Positions 24,819 to 32,420 of a DNA stretch of 37,546 nucleotides are shown piece by piece (position 1 is the stretch's first letter; every line of letters begins with the position of its first letter). The notes beneath the pieces are model-generated. The model ran no database searches. It was not told the DNA's origin and worked only from the letters and a program-made list of their open reading frames with translations. The stretch is from Methylomonas lenta (GTDB lineage: Bacteria > Pseudomonadota > Gammaproteobacteria > Methylococcales > Methylomonadaceae). The stretch is taken from assembly GCF_001644015.1 (NCBI RefSeq), contig NZ_LUUI01000083.1, positions 1 to 37,546 on the forward strand, given 5' to 3'. The position numbers were made by a program, and so were the translations under genes.

Positions 24819-25547
24819 ATGAAAATGCACAAAATCTATCAGGGTGGACATGAATGGATCATGTTCGGCCGTGATCTGCATAAGCCGGAAAAAATTGTTG
24901 ATACCAACCAATATTTAGTGCGTAGCGCGGATCGTTGTTTATTGATTGATCCCGGCGGTATAGAGTTATTTGCTCCCATGCTGGCGGCGGTACTACATCA
25001 TGCACCGGTGCATGAAATCACCGATCTGTTTGCCTCACACCAAGATCCGGACATTATTTCTTCCTTAGGCTTATGGGATCAAGCCTTGCCACATGCCAAG
25101 CTGCATGCAGCCGGTTTGTGGGAAGGTTTTTTACGCCATTTTGGCTGTGAAACTATTGAATATGTATCAATTCCAGATAATGGCGGCGTGATTAGCTTGG
25201 GTAGCGTCGAACTACAAATCATTCCTGCTCATTATTTGCACGCTTCTGCCAACTTCAATCTCTATGACCCGGAAGCAAAAATTTTGTTTTCCGGCGATAT
25301 CGGTGCGGCTTTGGAGACACCGAATACACCTATATTTGTCGATAATTTTGCGGCCCATGTCGAAAAAATGCGCTATTTCCATCAGCGATGGATGCCATCC
25401 AATCAGGCTAAACGCGCCTGGATTGAACGGGTGCGATGTTTAGATATTAATATCCTCGCACCCCAGCACGGACGCATGTTTAAAGGCGATGACGTTAAGC
25501 GTTTTTTAGACTGGTTTGAGGCCTTGCAAGTCGGTATTGCCGTATAA
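24819..25547 (+). CDS. Metallo-beta-lactamase-fold protein resembling diiron oxygen sensors (ODP) / flavodiiron domains
   Basis: A 242-residue MBL-fold protein. Candidate metal ligands: His74, Asp76 and Asp78 in SHQDPDI, His138 or His141 in PAHYLHA, Asp160 in FSGDIG, and His217 in APQHGRMF. The order His-x-Glu/Asp-x-Asp, His, Asp, His is that of flavodiiron proteins, but the His that normally follows the Asp is Ile79 and there is no flavodoxin domain. This fits the stand-alone ODP proteins described as oxygen and iron sensors paired with a cytoplasmic chemoreceptor in Treponema. The upstream gene encodes a receptor-tip-like protein. I place the start at 24819 because the open frame further upstream overlaps that gene. 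A terminator follows. Confidence 0.78.
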   Translation: MKMHKIYQGGHEWIMFGRDLHKPEKIVDTNQYLVRSADRCLLIDPGGIELFAPMLAAVLHHAPVHEITDLFASHQDPDIISSLGLWDQALPHAKLHAAGLWEGFLRHFGCETIEYVSIPDNGGVISLGSVELQIIPAHYLHASANFNLYDPEAKILFSGDIGAALETPNTPIFVDNFAAHVEKMRYFHQRWMPSNQAKRAWIERVRCLDINILAPQHGRMFKGDDVKRFLDWFEALQVGIAV

Positions 25548-25573
25548 AACAAGCATTTGCCGTGAATTGTGTT

Positions 25574-25579
25574 TATAAT
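25574..25579 (+). promoter_or_regulatory. Possible -10 element between the MBL gene and miaB
   Basis: A perfect TATAAT lies here without a good -35 at 16-18 bases. If active, it would start a miaB transcript that passes through the hairpin at 25594-25619 before the coding region. Weak call. Confidence 0.3.
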
Positions 25580-25593
25580 TTGACGAATATGAG

Positions 25594-25619
25594 CCCTCGT
25601 CGTAAGACGGGGGTTTTTT
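25594..25619 (+). terminator. Rho-independent terminator after the MBL-fold gene
   Basis: CCCTCGTC (25594-25601) pairs with GACGGGGG (25606-25613, one G-T pair) around the tetraloop GTAA and is followed by six T (25614-25619). It separates the queC-side genes from miaB, 33 bases before the miaB ATG. Confidence 0.9.
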
Positions 25620-25651
25620 GTTAGAGAGCGTTTTGGAGTATCTCATCAAGC

Positions 25652-27013
25652 ATGGCGCAAAAACTTTATATACAAACTAACGGTTGTCAGATGAACGAGT
25701 ACGATTCCGATAAAATGCGGGACGTGCTAATCGCCTCGCATGGCATGGAATTAACTGACATACCGGAACAAGCCGATGTTTTATTGCTAAACACCTGTTC
25801 CATTCGTGAAAAGGCCCAGGAAAAAGTATTTTCTGCCATTGGCCGTTGGCGAAAAATCAAAGACAAACGTCCTGATGTGATTATCGGCGTTGGTGGTTGC
25901 GTAGCTAGTCAGGAAGGTGCCGCGATACAAAAACGTGCGCCTTATGTTGATATTGTGTTTGGTCCACAAACCCTGCATCGATTACCGGAATTACTGGATA
26001 AAGCCCGCAATGGCGCTACGCATGTCGTCGATATTTCTTTTCCGGAAATTGAGAAATTCGACAACTTACCCGAGCCACGTGCAGAAGGCCCAAAAGCCTA
26101 TGTTTCCGTGATGGAAGGTTGTAGTAAATATTGTACCTATTGCGTAGTGCCTTATACCCGCGGTGAAGAAGTTAGTCGGCCATTGAATGATGTGATTGCT
26201 GAAATCGAATCCCTGGCCAGACAAGGCGTGCGTGAAATTAATCTGCTCGGACAGAATGTCAATGCCTATCGTGGTGAAATGGAAGATGGCGACGTGGCCG
26301 GTTTTGCCCTGCTACTGCATTTTGTGGCGGCTGTTGAGGGTATTGACAGGATACGTTTCACCACCTCACATCCCTTAGAATTTACTGACGATATTATCGA
26401 GGCTTTTGCTGAAATACCTCAACTGGTCAATCATCTGCATTTGCCCGTGCAAAGCGGCAGTAACCGGATTTTGGCGGAAATGAAGCGCGGTCATCAACGC
26501 GAGGATTATCTGGAAATCATGCGCAAGATCAAAGCTGTGCGTCCTGGCATTAGTTTATCGTCTGATTTTATCATTGGCTTTCCAGGCGAAACCGAACAGG
26601 ATTTCGAAGATACCATGGCGCTGATTGAAGAAGTCGGTTATGACTTTTGTTATAGTTTTATCTATAGTGCCAGACCCGGCACCCCAGCGGCGAATTATGC
26701 CGATGATGTCAGTATGGCTGTTAAGGAACAGCGCCTACAGCAACTTAAAACGCGTTTAAATGACATGACCATGGCAATTTCGCAGTCCATGATAGGTACG
26801 GTGCAAAGTGTATTGGTGGAAGGTGTCTCTAAAAAGAATCCGCTACATTTAACCGGCCGCACAGAGAACAATCGGGTGGTTAATTTTGCTGCGCATCCGC
26901 GTTTGATCGGTCAGTTTGTCGATGTCATGATTGCCGAGGCTTTACCCAATTCGCTACGAGGCCGGATGGTTGAATCATCCGTTGAAAAAATTTTGCAACA
27001 GGTCGCGTGTTGA
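25652..27013 (+). CDS. miaB: tRNA-2-methylthio-N6-dimethylallyladenosine synthase MiaB
   Basis: A 453-residue radical-SAM methylthiotransferase acting on i6A37 of tRNAs that read UNN codons. The N-terminal domain has the three auxiliary-cluster cysteines ([30 protein letters not shown]). The radical-SAM triad is in [16 protein letters not shown], and a C-terminal TRAM domain binds tRNA ([17 protein letters not shown]). Length and order are normal. GGAGTATCTC lies upstream of the ATG, with somewhat long spacing. Its stop lies inside the start of ybeZ (overlap of 7 bases). The miaB-ybeZ-ybeY-corC order is conserved in gammaproteobacteria. Confidence 0.97.
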   Translation: MAQKLYIQTNGCQMNEYDSDKMRDVLIASHGMELTDIPEQADVLLLNTCSIREKAQEKVFSAIGRWRKIKDKRPDVIIGVGGCVASQEGAAIQKRAPYVDIVFGPQTLHRLPELLDKARNGATHVVDISFPEIEKFDNLPEPRAEGPKAYVSVMEGCSKYCTYCVVPYTRGEEVSRPLNDVIAEIESLARQGVREINLLGQNVNAYRGEMEDGDVAGFALLLHFVAAVEGIDRIRFTTSHPLEFTDDIIEAFAEIPQLVNHLHLPVQSGSNRILAEMKRGHQREDYLEIMRKIKAVRPGISLSSDFIIGFPGETEQDFEDTMALIEEVGYDFCYSFIYSARPGTPAANYADDVSMAVKEQRLQQLKTRLNDMTMAISQSMIGTVQSVLVEGVSKKNPLHLTGRTENNRVVNFAAHPRLIGQFVDVMIAEALPNSLRGRMVESSVEKILQQVAC

Positions 27014-27996
27014 CAGTCACTACATTTTCCCAAGAAATGACTTTATTACCGGTCGATAATCAACATTTATCGAATTTTTGTGGACAGCTAGATGGGCACT
27101 TACGTCAAATCGAGCAGCGTTTGCAGGTGGATATCGCCAATCGCAGCAATCATTTTAAAATTACCGGTGTCGATGCTGCCGTCAAGTCAGCTTGCGCAGT
27201 GATGCAAAAATTATTCGAATTGGCAGGCAAGGAAGAAATTACCCCCGAGCAAGTGCATTTGAGTCTGCAGGATGCCAGTATCGATCAATTATTAAAGCCT
27301 GCTAGCTCAACCAGCAAACCCGAGCTGGTGTCGATTAAAACTAAGCGTGGCGTCATCAAGGGCAGGGGAGAAAATCAGCAGGAATATTTACGCAGAATCC
27401 TCAGTCACGACATTAATTTTGGCGTAGGTCCCGCGGGTACAGGCAAGACTTATCTGGCTGTAGCTTGTGCTGTGGACGCCTTGCAAAACGAAACTGTGCG
27501 ACGCATCATTTTGGTTAGACCGGCAGTGGAAGCGGGTGAGAAGCTGGGATTTTTGCCCGGCGATATGGCGCAAAAAGTCGATCCTTATCTGCGACCTTTA
27601 TACGATGCCTTGTATGATATGCTGGGATTTGAACGGGTGGAAAAGCTGTTGGAAAAAAACGTCATCGAGGTGGCGCCTTTGGCATTTATGCGCGGCAGGA
27701 CTTTGAACGATTCGTTTATTATTCTTGATGAAGCCCAAAACACCACCACCGAGCAAATCAAGATGTTTTTGACTCGGGTGGGTTTTGGTTCTACCGCAGT
27801 TATTACCGGTGATATTACCCAAATTGATCTACCCAGCGAAAAAATGTCCGGACTAAAACACGTGCTTAAAGTGTTAAAAGATGTTGAAGGCATCAGTTTT
27901 ACTATGTTTGGGGTGCGCGATGTGGTCAGGCATCCGTTGGTACAGCGCATAGTCGCCGCTTACGATCTTTATGAGCAGCAGGAACAAAGTAAGTAA
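27007..27996 (+). CDS. ybeZ: PhoH-like ATPase YbeZ
   Basis: A 329-residue PhoH-family P-loop protein. An N-terminal KH-like part ([27 protein letters not shown]) precedes the ATPase core with Walker [18 protein letters not shown] and Walker [12 protein letters not shown]. Such proteins act with YbeY in RNA maturation or decay, although the exact activity is unsettled. The start is a GTG at 27007 overlapping the miaB stop; the next codon, TTG, or the ATG at 27040 region are weaker options. ybeY follows after four bases. Confidence 0.93.
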   Translation: MLTVTTFSQEMTLLPVDNQHLSNFCGQLDGHLRQIEQRLQVDIANRSNHFKITGVDAAVKSACAVMQKLFELAGKEEITPEQVHLSLQDASIDQLLKPASSTSKPELVSIKTKRGVIKGRGENQQEYLRRILSHDINFGVGPAGTGKTYLAVACAVDALQNETVRRIILVRPAVEAGEKLGFLPGDMAQKVDPYLRPLYDALYDMLGFERVEKLLEKNVIEVAPLAFMRGRTLNDSFIILDEAQNTTTEQIKMFLTRVGFGSTAVITGDITQIDLPSEKMSGLKHVLKVLKDVEGISFTMFGVRDVVRHPLVQRIVAAYDLYEQQEQSK

Positions 27997-28000
27997 GTTC

Positions 28001-28462
28001 ATGAATTACCTCGATATACAAATCGCTACCGAAATCAGTGATTACCCCAGTGAACAACAGTTTCAGCAATGGATGGACACGGTACTTACCGATAAAGAGC
28101 AAAATAGCGAGATTGTGATCCGGTTGGTTGATGTCGCAGAAAGTGCAGAACTCAATCAACAATACCGTCACAAATCTGGCCCGACCAATATCCTCAGTTT
28201 TCCTTTTGAAGCCCCGGAGGGCATCGAGATGGACTTGCTTGGCGATCTGGTTATTTGTGCGCCGAAAATTGTTGATGAGGCCAGTCAACAAAATAAACAG
28301 CTCAATGATCATTGGGCGCACATTACTATTCATGGCATATTGCATTTGCTTGGATACGACCATATTGAAGACAGTGAAGCCGAGGAAATGGAAGCACTGG
28401 AAATCAAATTTTTGCACATGTTGAAAATAGCTAACCCCTATCAGGAAGAGAGTACGCAATGA
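28001..28462 (+). CDS. ybeY: Endoribonuclease YbeY (16S rRNA maturation)
   Basis: A 153-residue zinc-dependent endoribonuclease needed in many bacteria for 16S rRNA 3'-end maturation and ribosome quality control. The metal site HGILHLLGYDH (His-x3-His-x5-His) is intact. The segment SGPTNILSFPFEAPEG and the Arg in QYRHKSG are typical. The ATG at 28001 gives the usual start MNYLDIQIA; an upstream ATG-frame extension lies inside ybeZ. The stop overlaps corC by four bases. Confidence 0.95.
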   Translation: MNYLDIQIATEISDYPSEQQFQQWMDTVLTDKEQNSEIVIRLVDVAESAELNQQYRHKSGPTNILSFPFEAPEGIEMDLLGDLVICAPKIVDEASQQNKQLNDHWAHITIHGILHLLGYDHIEDSEAEEMEALEIKFLHMLKIANPYQEESTQ

Positions 28463-29298
28463 GCGACGATAATCCCCCGAGTAGTCAGCCCAATCAGAAA
28501 AGTTTCCTGGATCGCATCAGCCACTTTCTGACTGGGGAACCCAAAGATCAGGAAGATTTACTGGAAATTCTCAGGGAATCTGAAGAAAATCACCTGTTAG
28601 ATGCCGATGCACTGGCCATGATAGAAGGTGTCATGCAAGTGTCTGAATTACGTGTCAGAGACATCATGATTCCGCGCTCACAAATGGTTGTCGTGCCTAG
28701 AGATGGCGAGCTGGAAACCATTTTTCCGCTGGTGATTGAATTTGCCCACTCGCGTTTCCCGGTTATCGAAGAAGATCGCAGCAAAGTGGTTGGAGTATTA
28801 CTCGCCAAAGACTTACTGCAGCACGTCCTGCGTAATAAAACCCTCAAGGTTGAGGATGTTATGCGACCTATGAGTGTGGTGCCGGAAAGCAAACGCCTGA
28901 ATGTGTTACTGAAAGAATTTCGTACCAAACGCAATCATATGGCAATCGTGGTAGATGAATACGGTAATGCTGCCGGCCTAGTCACCATCGAAGATGTGTT
29001 GGAACAAATCGTGGGTAAAATTGAAGACGAACATGACGATGATGAAAATAAGGATTACATCTCCCAACGCAGTGAACGTGAATTTATCGTCAGCGCTCTA
29101 ACCCCCATCTCTGAATTTAACGACTATTTTTCTGCTGAACTGGAGAATGATGACTGCGATACATTGGGGGGCTTGATTTTACAACGACTGGAACACTTTC
29201 CTAAAAAAGGTGAAAAAGTTGAGATCGATGGTTTTGGCTTTGAAGTCTTGCGCGCTGATAACCGGCGAGTACATTTGCTGAAATTAAAACTCAAATAA
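28459..29298 (+). CDS. corC: CBS-domain protein CorC/YbeX
   Basis: A 279-residue cytoplasmic protein with two CBS domains (about 67-185: VRDIMIPRSQMVVV, SRFPVIEEDRSKVVGVLLAKDLL, VMRPMSVVPE, NHMAIVVDEYGNAAGLVTIEDVLEQIVG) and a C-terminal CorC/HlyC transporter-associated domain. CorC is linked to magnesium and cobalt efflux, and YbeX more recently to ribosome metabolism. In many relatives lnt (apolipoprotein N-acyltransferase) comes next, but here it does not: 198 gene-free bases and an unrelated cytochrome follow. Confidence 0.94.
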   Translation: MSDDNPPSSQPNQKSFLDRISHFLTGEPKDQEDLLEILRESEENHLLDADALAMIEGVMQVSELRVRDIMIPRSQMVVVPRDGELETIFPLVIEFAHSRFPVIEEDRSKVVGVLLAKDLLQHVLRNKTLKVEDVMRPMSVVPESKRLNVLLKEFRTKRNHMAIVVDEYGNAAGLVTIEDVLEQIVGKIEDEHDDDENKDYISQRSEREFIVSALTPISEFNDYFSAELENDDCDTLGGLILQRLEHFPKKGEKVEIDGFGFEVLRADNRRVHLLKLKLK

Positions 29299-29496
29299 CC
29301 CGCTATGTAACAGGTCTTTGAGCAGAGCGTATACGTTAGCAGGATTATGGCTTTATTTTTAACCAGGCACTGGCAGGGACAGGTTCGGTTAATTCGGACA
29401 ATGTCCTGACGTCGATGCTTGGTAAAGTCAGGTATTATTCAGTGGAATGTCTATATTTCAAATAACTATCATTGCATTTCTAATCAGGGTCTAGTT
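29299..29496. other. Intergenic stretch after corC
   Basis: No gene and no convincing terminator. It contains a 6-bp inverted repeat CCTGAC/GTCAGG (29405-29410 and 29427-29432). An AGGG about ten bases before the ATG at 29497 serves as ribosome binding site for the next gene. Confidence 0.4.
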
Positions 29497-30240
29497 ATGA
29501 GTATGAATCGTCCGGTGTTTAATATCATCATTGACCTAATTGCCGCACTGCTGTTTTTTGGCATGCTTGCAACAGGCTATCTGTTACGTTTTCCGTTGCC
29601 GCCAGGCACTAACAAGGCCTTTTCTTTGTGGGGGTTGACTCGTCATCAGTGGGGCGATATTCATTTTTGGATAAGCCTGGGGCTGATACTGACAATGATC
29701 GTACATTTGGCCCTGCATTGGAACTGGATTGTGACGGTTATTGGTAAACGTTGCGGTTTGGTGAAAGATAATAAACCATCGATGATTCGTAGTGCAGTGT
29801 GGAGTATCGTTGTTTTTGCTGGACTTTGCCTAAGCTTTGCCTGGGTCGTGGAAATGAATATTAAAGAAATACCTCGGCCCGGGCGAGGCCACTGGGGTGG
29901 CAGCAACCGAAACAATGCTGTACAAACGGCTACTCTGCCCACGCCAGCAAGCGAATCTGAAACAAGTCAGCTTGTTTGGAGCGATGTCTATCCTATTTTT
30001 GAAAAAAACTGTCTAGGCTGTCATGGTCCGCACAAACAATGGGCCAGTTTTCGCGTCGATCAACGCCAGGAGTTTTTTAAGCCTGATGCGCCGTTGGTTG
30101 TATCGGGAAACAGTGGTCAAAGTCCACTGATAGCGATCATTTCGGGAGAACGGGCCAATATGGCCATGGCAGAAAGTCACAAACTTTCGGCAGCCGATGT
30201 GTCTCGCATCAAACTCTGGATTGATCAAGGCGCGGAATAA
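29497..30240 (+). CDS. Membrane DUF4405 / c-type cytochrome fusion
   Basis: A 247-residue inner-membrane protein. The N-terminal half holds three or four helices with histidines inside or next to them (TRHQWGDIHFWISLGLILTM, then MIVHLALHWNWIVTV), as in DUF4405 proteins, which may bind b-type haem. After a Gly/Asn/Ser-rich linker comes a periplasmic cytochrome c domain: NCLGCHGP is the haem c attachment site, and Met in NMAMAESH is a likely sixth ligand; the domain resembles the planctomycete-type cytochrome c family. The start at 29497 has an AGGG upstream; the open frame from 29419 lacks one. It probably passes electrons across the membrane, but donor and acceptor are unknown. Confidence 0.75.
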   Translation: MSMNRPVFNIIIDLIAALLFFGMLATGYLLRFPLPPGTNKAFSLWGLTRHQWGDIHFWISLGLILTMIVHLALHWNWIVTVIGKRCGLVKDNKPSMIRSAVWSIVVFAGLCLSFAWVVEMNIKEIPRPGRGHWGGSNRNNAVQTATLPTPASESETSQLVWSDVYPIFEKNCLGCHGPHKQWASFRVDQRQEFFKPDAPLVVSGNSGQSPLIAIISGERANMAMAESHKLSAADVSRIKLWIDQGAE

Positions 30241-30282
30241 GCTGCATATCTTTCATCACTTCAATGACTCTACACCCCATCT

Positions 30283-31197
30283 ATGAATACCACCCTAATC
30301 CAGATGAGTGTGCTAATGCTGTGCGGGGCCGGTTGGCGATTGTTTTCGTTGCAGGGCTTGTCGGCAGATCAAACTCGGATGGCTTTGACCAGTGTGGTGT
30401 ATTACTTTTTCCTGCCGGCCATGGTGCTGGAAGTGTTGTGGAAAGCCGATATCGGCTGGCAGTCTTTAAAATACAGTGCCTTGGGCTGTTCTACTATTTT
30501 GCTGGGCATTATTTTCACCTGGCTGCTGACCAAACTATTTAAATTCAAAAACGCCCAAACCGGTGCAGTGATACTGGCGGCGGCGTATCCCAACGTCACC
30601 TACTTAGGCTTGCCGGTTTTGGAACAAGCCTTTGGCCCCTGGGCGCGATCGGTGGTGATACAGATTGATTTATTTGCCGCTGCTCCTTTGGTGTTTACCG
30701 TGGGCATAGCTTTGGCGCGCTATTACGGTGCCAACATGGAAGAAAAGCCCAAGTCATTGTTAGGATTTTTTAATGCGCCGCCGTTTTGGGCTGCACTACT
30801 GGCGGTAGTTTTGAATCTCAATCATATCCAGGCACCGATCTGGTTGGAGGGCTTACTACAAAAACTCTCCGCAGCTGTAGCGCCGTTGATGATTTTTTCG
30901 TTAGGTTTAGCCTTGAGTTGGCGGGCGATTCACTTGCGTAATTTGCCTTATATTCTACCGGTAGTGATCATCAAGTTACTGTTGTTGCCGTGGGCGGCGA
31001 TGCATATTGCCGATCTGGCGCATCTGCGTGGTCAGTTTAAGGCGGCGGCCGTTTTGGATTTAGCCATGCCTAGCATGGTGCTGGGCGTGGTGTTGTGCGA
31101 TCGTTATCGTTTAGATAGCGCGCTGTATGCCGCGGCAGTCACAATCACTACCGGGCTGAGTTTATTAAGCTTGCCATTCTGGTTTGGAGTGTTATGA
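30283..31197 (+). CDS. Auxin efflux carrier (AEC) family permease
   Basis: A 304-residue membrane protein with about ten hydrophobic helices. ILAAAYPNVTYLGLPVLEQAFG, with its Asn-x-x-Tyr/Phe-x-Gly-x-Pro core, is the characteristic N-terminal repeat motif of the AEC/BART group; AVLDLAMPSMVLGVVL is its C-terminal counterpart. Bacterial members export or exchange small organic acids such as malate or malonate, but the substrate cannot be read from the sequence. Its stop overlaps the cinA-like start by four bases. Confidence 0.85.
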   Translation: MNTTLIQMSVLMLCGAGWRLFSLQGLSADQTRMALTSVVYYFFLPAMVLEVLWKADIGWQSLKYSALGCSTILLGIIFTWLLTKLFKFKNAQTGAVILAAAYPNVTYLGLPVLEQAFGPWARSVVIQIDLFAAAPLVFTVGIALARYYGANMEEKPKSLLGFFNAPPFWAALLAVVLNLNHIQAPIWLEGLLQKLSAAVAPLMIFSLGLALSWRAIHLRNLPYILPVVIIKLLLLPWAAMHIADLAHLRGQFKAAAVLDLAMPSMVLGVVLCDRYRLDSALYAAAVTITTGLSLLSLPFWFGVL

Positions 31198-32420
31198 AAG
31201 TTGTTGCGGAGATTTTTTCTCAGGGCGAAGAGGTCGTGAGTGGTCAAACGGTAGATAGCAATGCGGCCTGGCTATCGCAACATTTGCGAGATATCGGGTT
31301 CGTCATTAAGCGGCATACGGCGGTGGGCGACGATTTGTCAGATCTGACAGCATTAATAGAAGAAATTGCTAACCGCGCCGACTGTTGTATTTGCACGGGT
31401 GGCCTTGGTCCTACAGTTGATGATTTAACCGCTGAAGCCGTTGGTTTGGCAGCCAGCCAACCATTGATATTGGATGCACAAGCCTTGCAGCAGATTGAGG
31501 CCTATTATCTGCACCGACAACGCCCGATGCCACCAGCTAATCGTAAACAGGCCTATTTTCCGCAGCATGCCTTGCGTATCGATAATCCGGTCGGCACGGC
31601 GCCAGGCTTTGCCTTGCAAATCAAACGTTGCTGGTTTGTATTTTTGCCCGGCGTACCCTCGGAAATGAAAGCCATGTTTGCCACTGTACGAGAACAATTA
31701 TTGGCGCGTTTCAATCTGCAGCCGGATAAGTTGGTAAGTTTGCGCAGTATTGGTATCGGTGAATCGGCTATTCAGCAATGCCTGGAGGATTTGATCTTAC
31801 CGGACGATGTGCAATTGGGCTTTCGCGCCACTGTGGACGAAGTGCAGACAAAATTGTTGTTTCCAGCAGATTTTCCGCAGGCTGAATTAAACGCCTGTGT
31901 ACAGCAAACCGCGTCGCTGATTGGGGATTGTGTGTTTGCCATTGATGGTTTGGCTGCCGGGCAAGGTGGTGATTTGTTGACAGTCATCGATCAGCTTATG
32001 ACCGCAAAAAACTATCGGTTAGCCGTATTGGAAACCGCCAGCAGTGGTTTGCTGGCCGCAAAATGCCAAGGGAAAGATTGGCTTGAGACGGTGTTAATTG
32101 CTAAAGATAGTCTCTGTGCCGCTCAACAATTGGCTGTGCAAGTTAATGATGAGGAGCTGACGGCGCACGCAGAGTGCTTGGCCAGCGAATTAAAACAACA
32201 GCAAAACACCGATTTTGCCTTGGTACAGCTTTATTCGGGCACACAAATCGATTATCAACGCAAAGATAAGACCATAGTCCTTTATAATTGCTTAAAAACC
32301 GACGCCGGTGTGTTTCATCGACAACACACATTAGGCGGCGGTGCGCAAACCAAACAAAACCAGGCGGCTTTATTAAGCCTGGACATACTCAGACGCTACC
32401 TACAAAACACATGCCTTTAA
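31194..32420 (+). CDS. cinA: CinA-like protein with a degenerate C-terminal amidase domain
   Basis: A 408-residue protein of CinA length. The N-terminal domain is a MoaB/MogA-like fold with GGLGPTVDDLTAEAV and PGVPSEMKAMF, which in CinA carries ADP-ribose pyrophosphatase activity. The C-terminal part (about 260-408) should be the nicotinamide-nucleotide amidase, but its hallmark AESCTGGLL is replaced by LETASSGLLAAK, and the rest is weakly conserved. Amidase activity may be lost or altered. The ATG overlaps the AEC permease stop (ATGA). It overlaps uup by ten bases. A pure nucleotide-processing role in NAD salvage is likely but unproven. Confidence 0.82.
   Translation: MKVVAEIFSQGEEVVSGQTVDSNAAWLSQHLRDIGFVIKRHTAVGDDLSDLTALIEEIANRADCCICTGGLGPTVDDLTAEAVGLAASQPLILDAQALQQIEAYYLHRQRPMPPANRKQAYFPQHALRIDNPVGTAPGFALQIKRCWFVFLPGVPSEMKAMFATVREQLLARFNLQPDKLVSLRSIGIGESAIQQCLEDLILPDDVQLGFRATVDEVQTKLLFPADFPQAELNACVQQTASLIGDCVFAIDGLAAGQGGDLLTVIDQLMTAKNYRLAVLETASSGLLAAKCQGKDWLETVLIAKDSLCAAQQLAVQVNDEELTAHAECLASELKQQQNTDFALVQLYSGTQIDYQRKDKTIVLYNCLKTDAGVFHRQHTLGGGAQTKQNQAALLSLDILRRYLQNTCL

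Noticed and set aside
32288-32410. Upstream extension of uup
   Set aside because: It lies within cinA in another frame, and MPLIRLTNVS is the normal start of Uup-type proteins.
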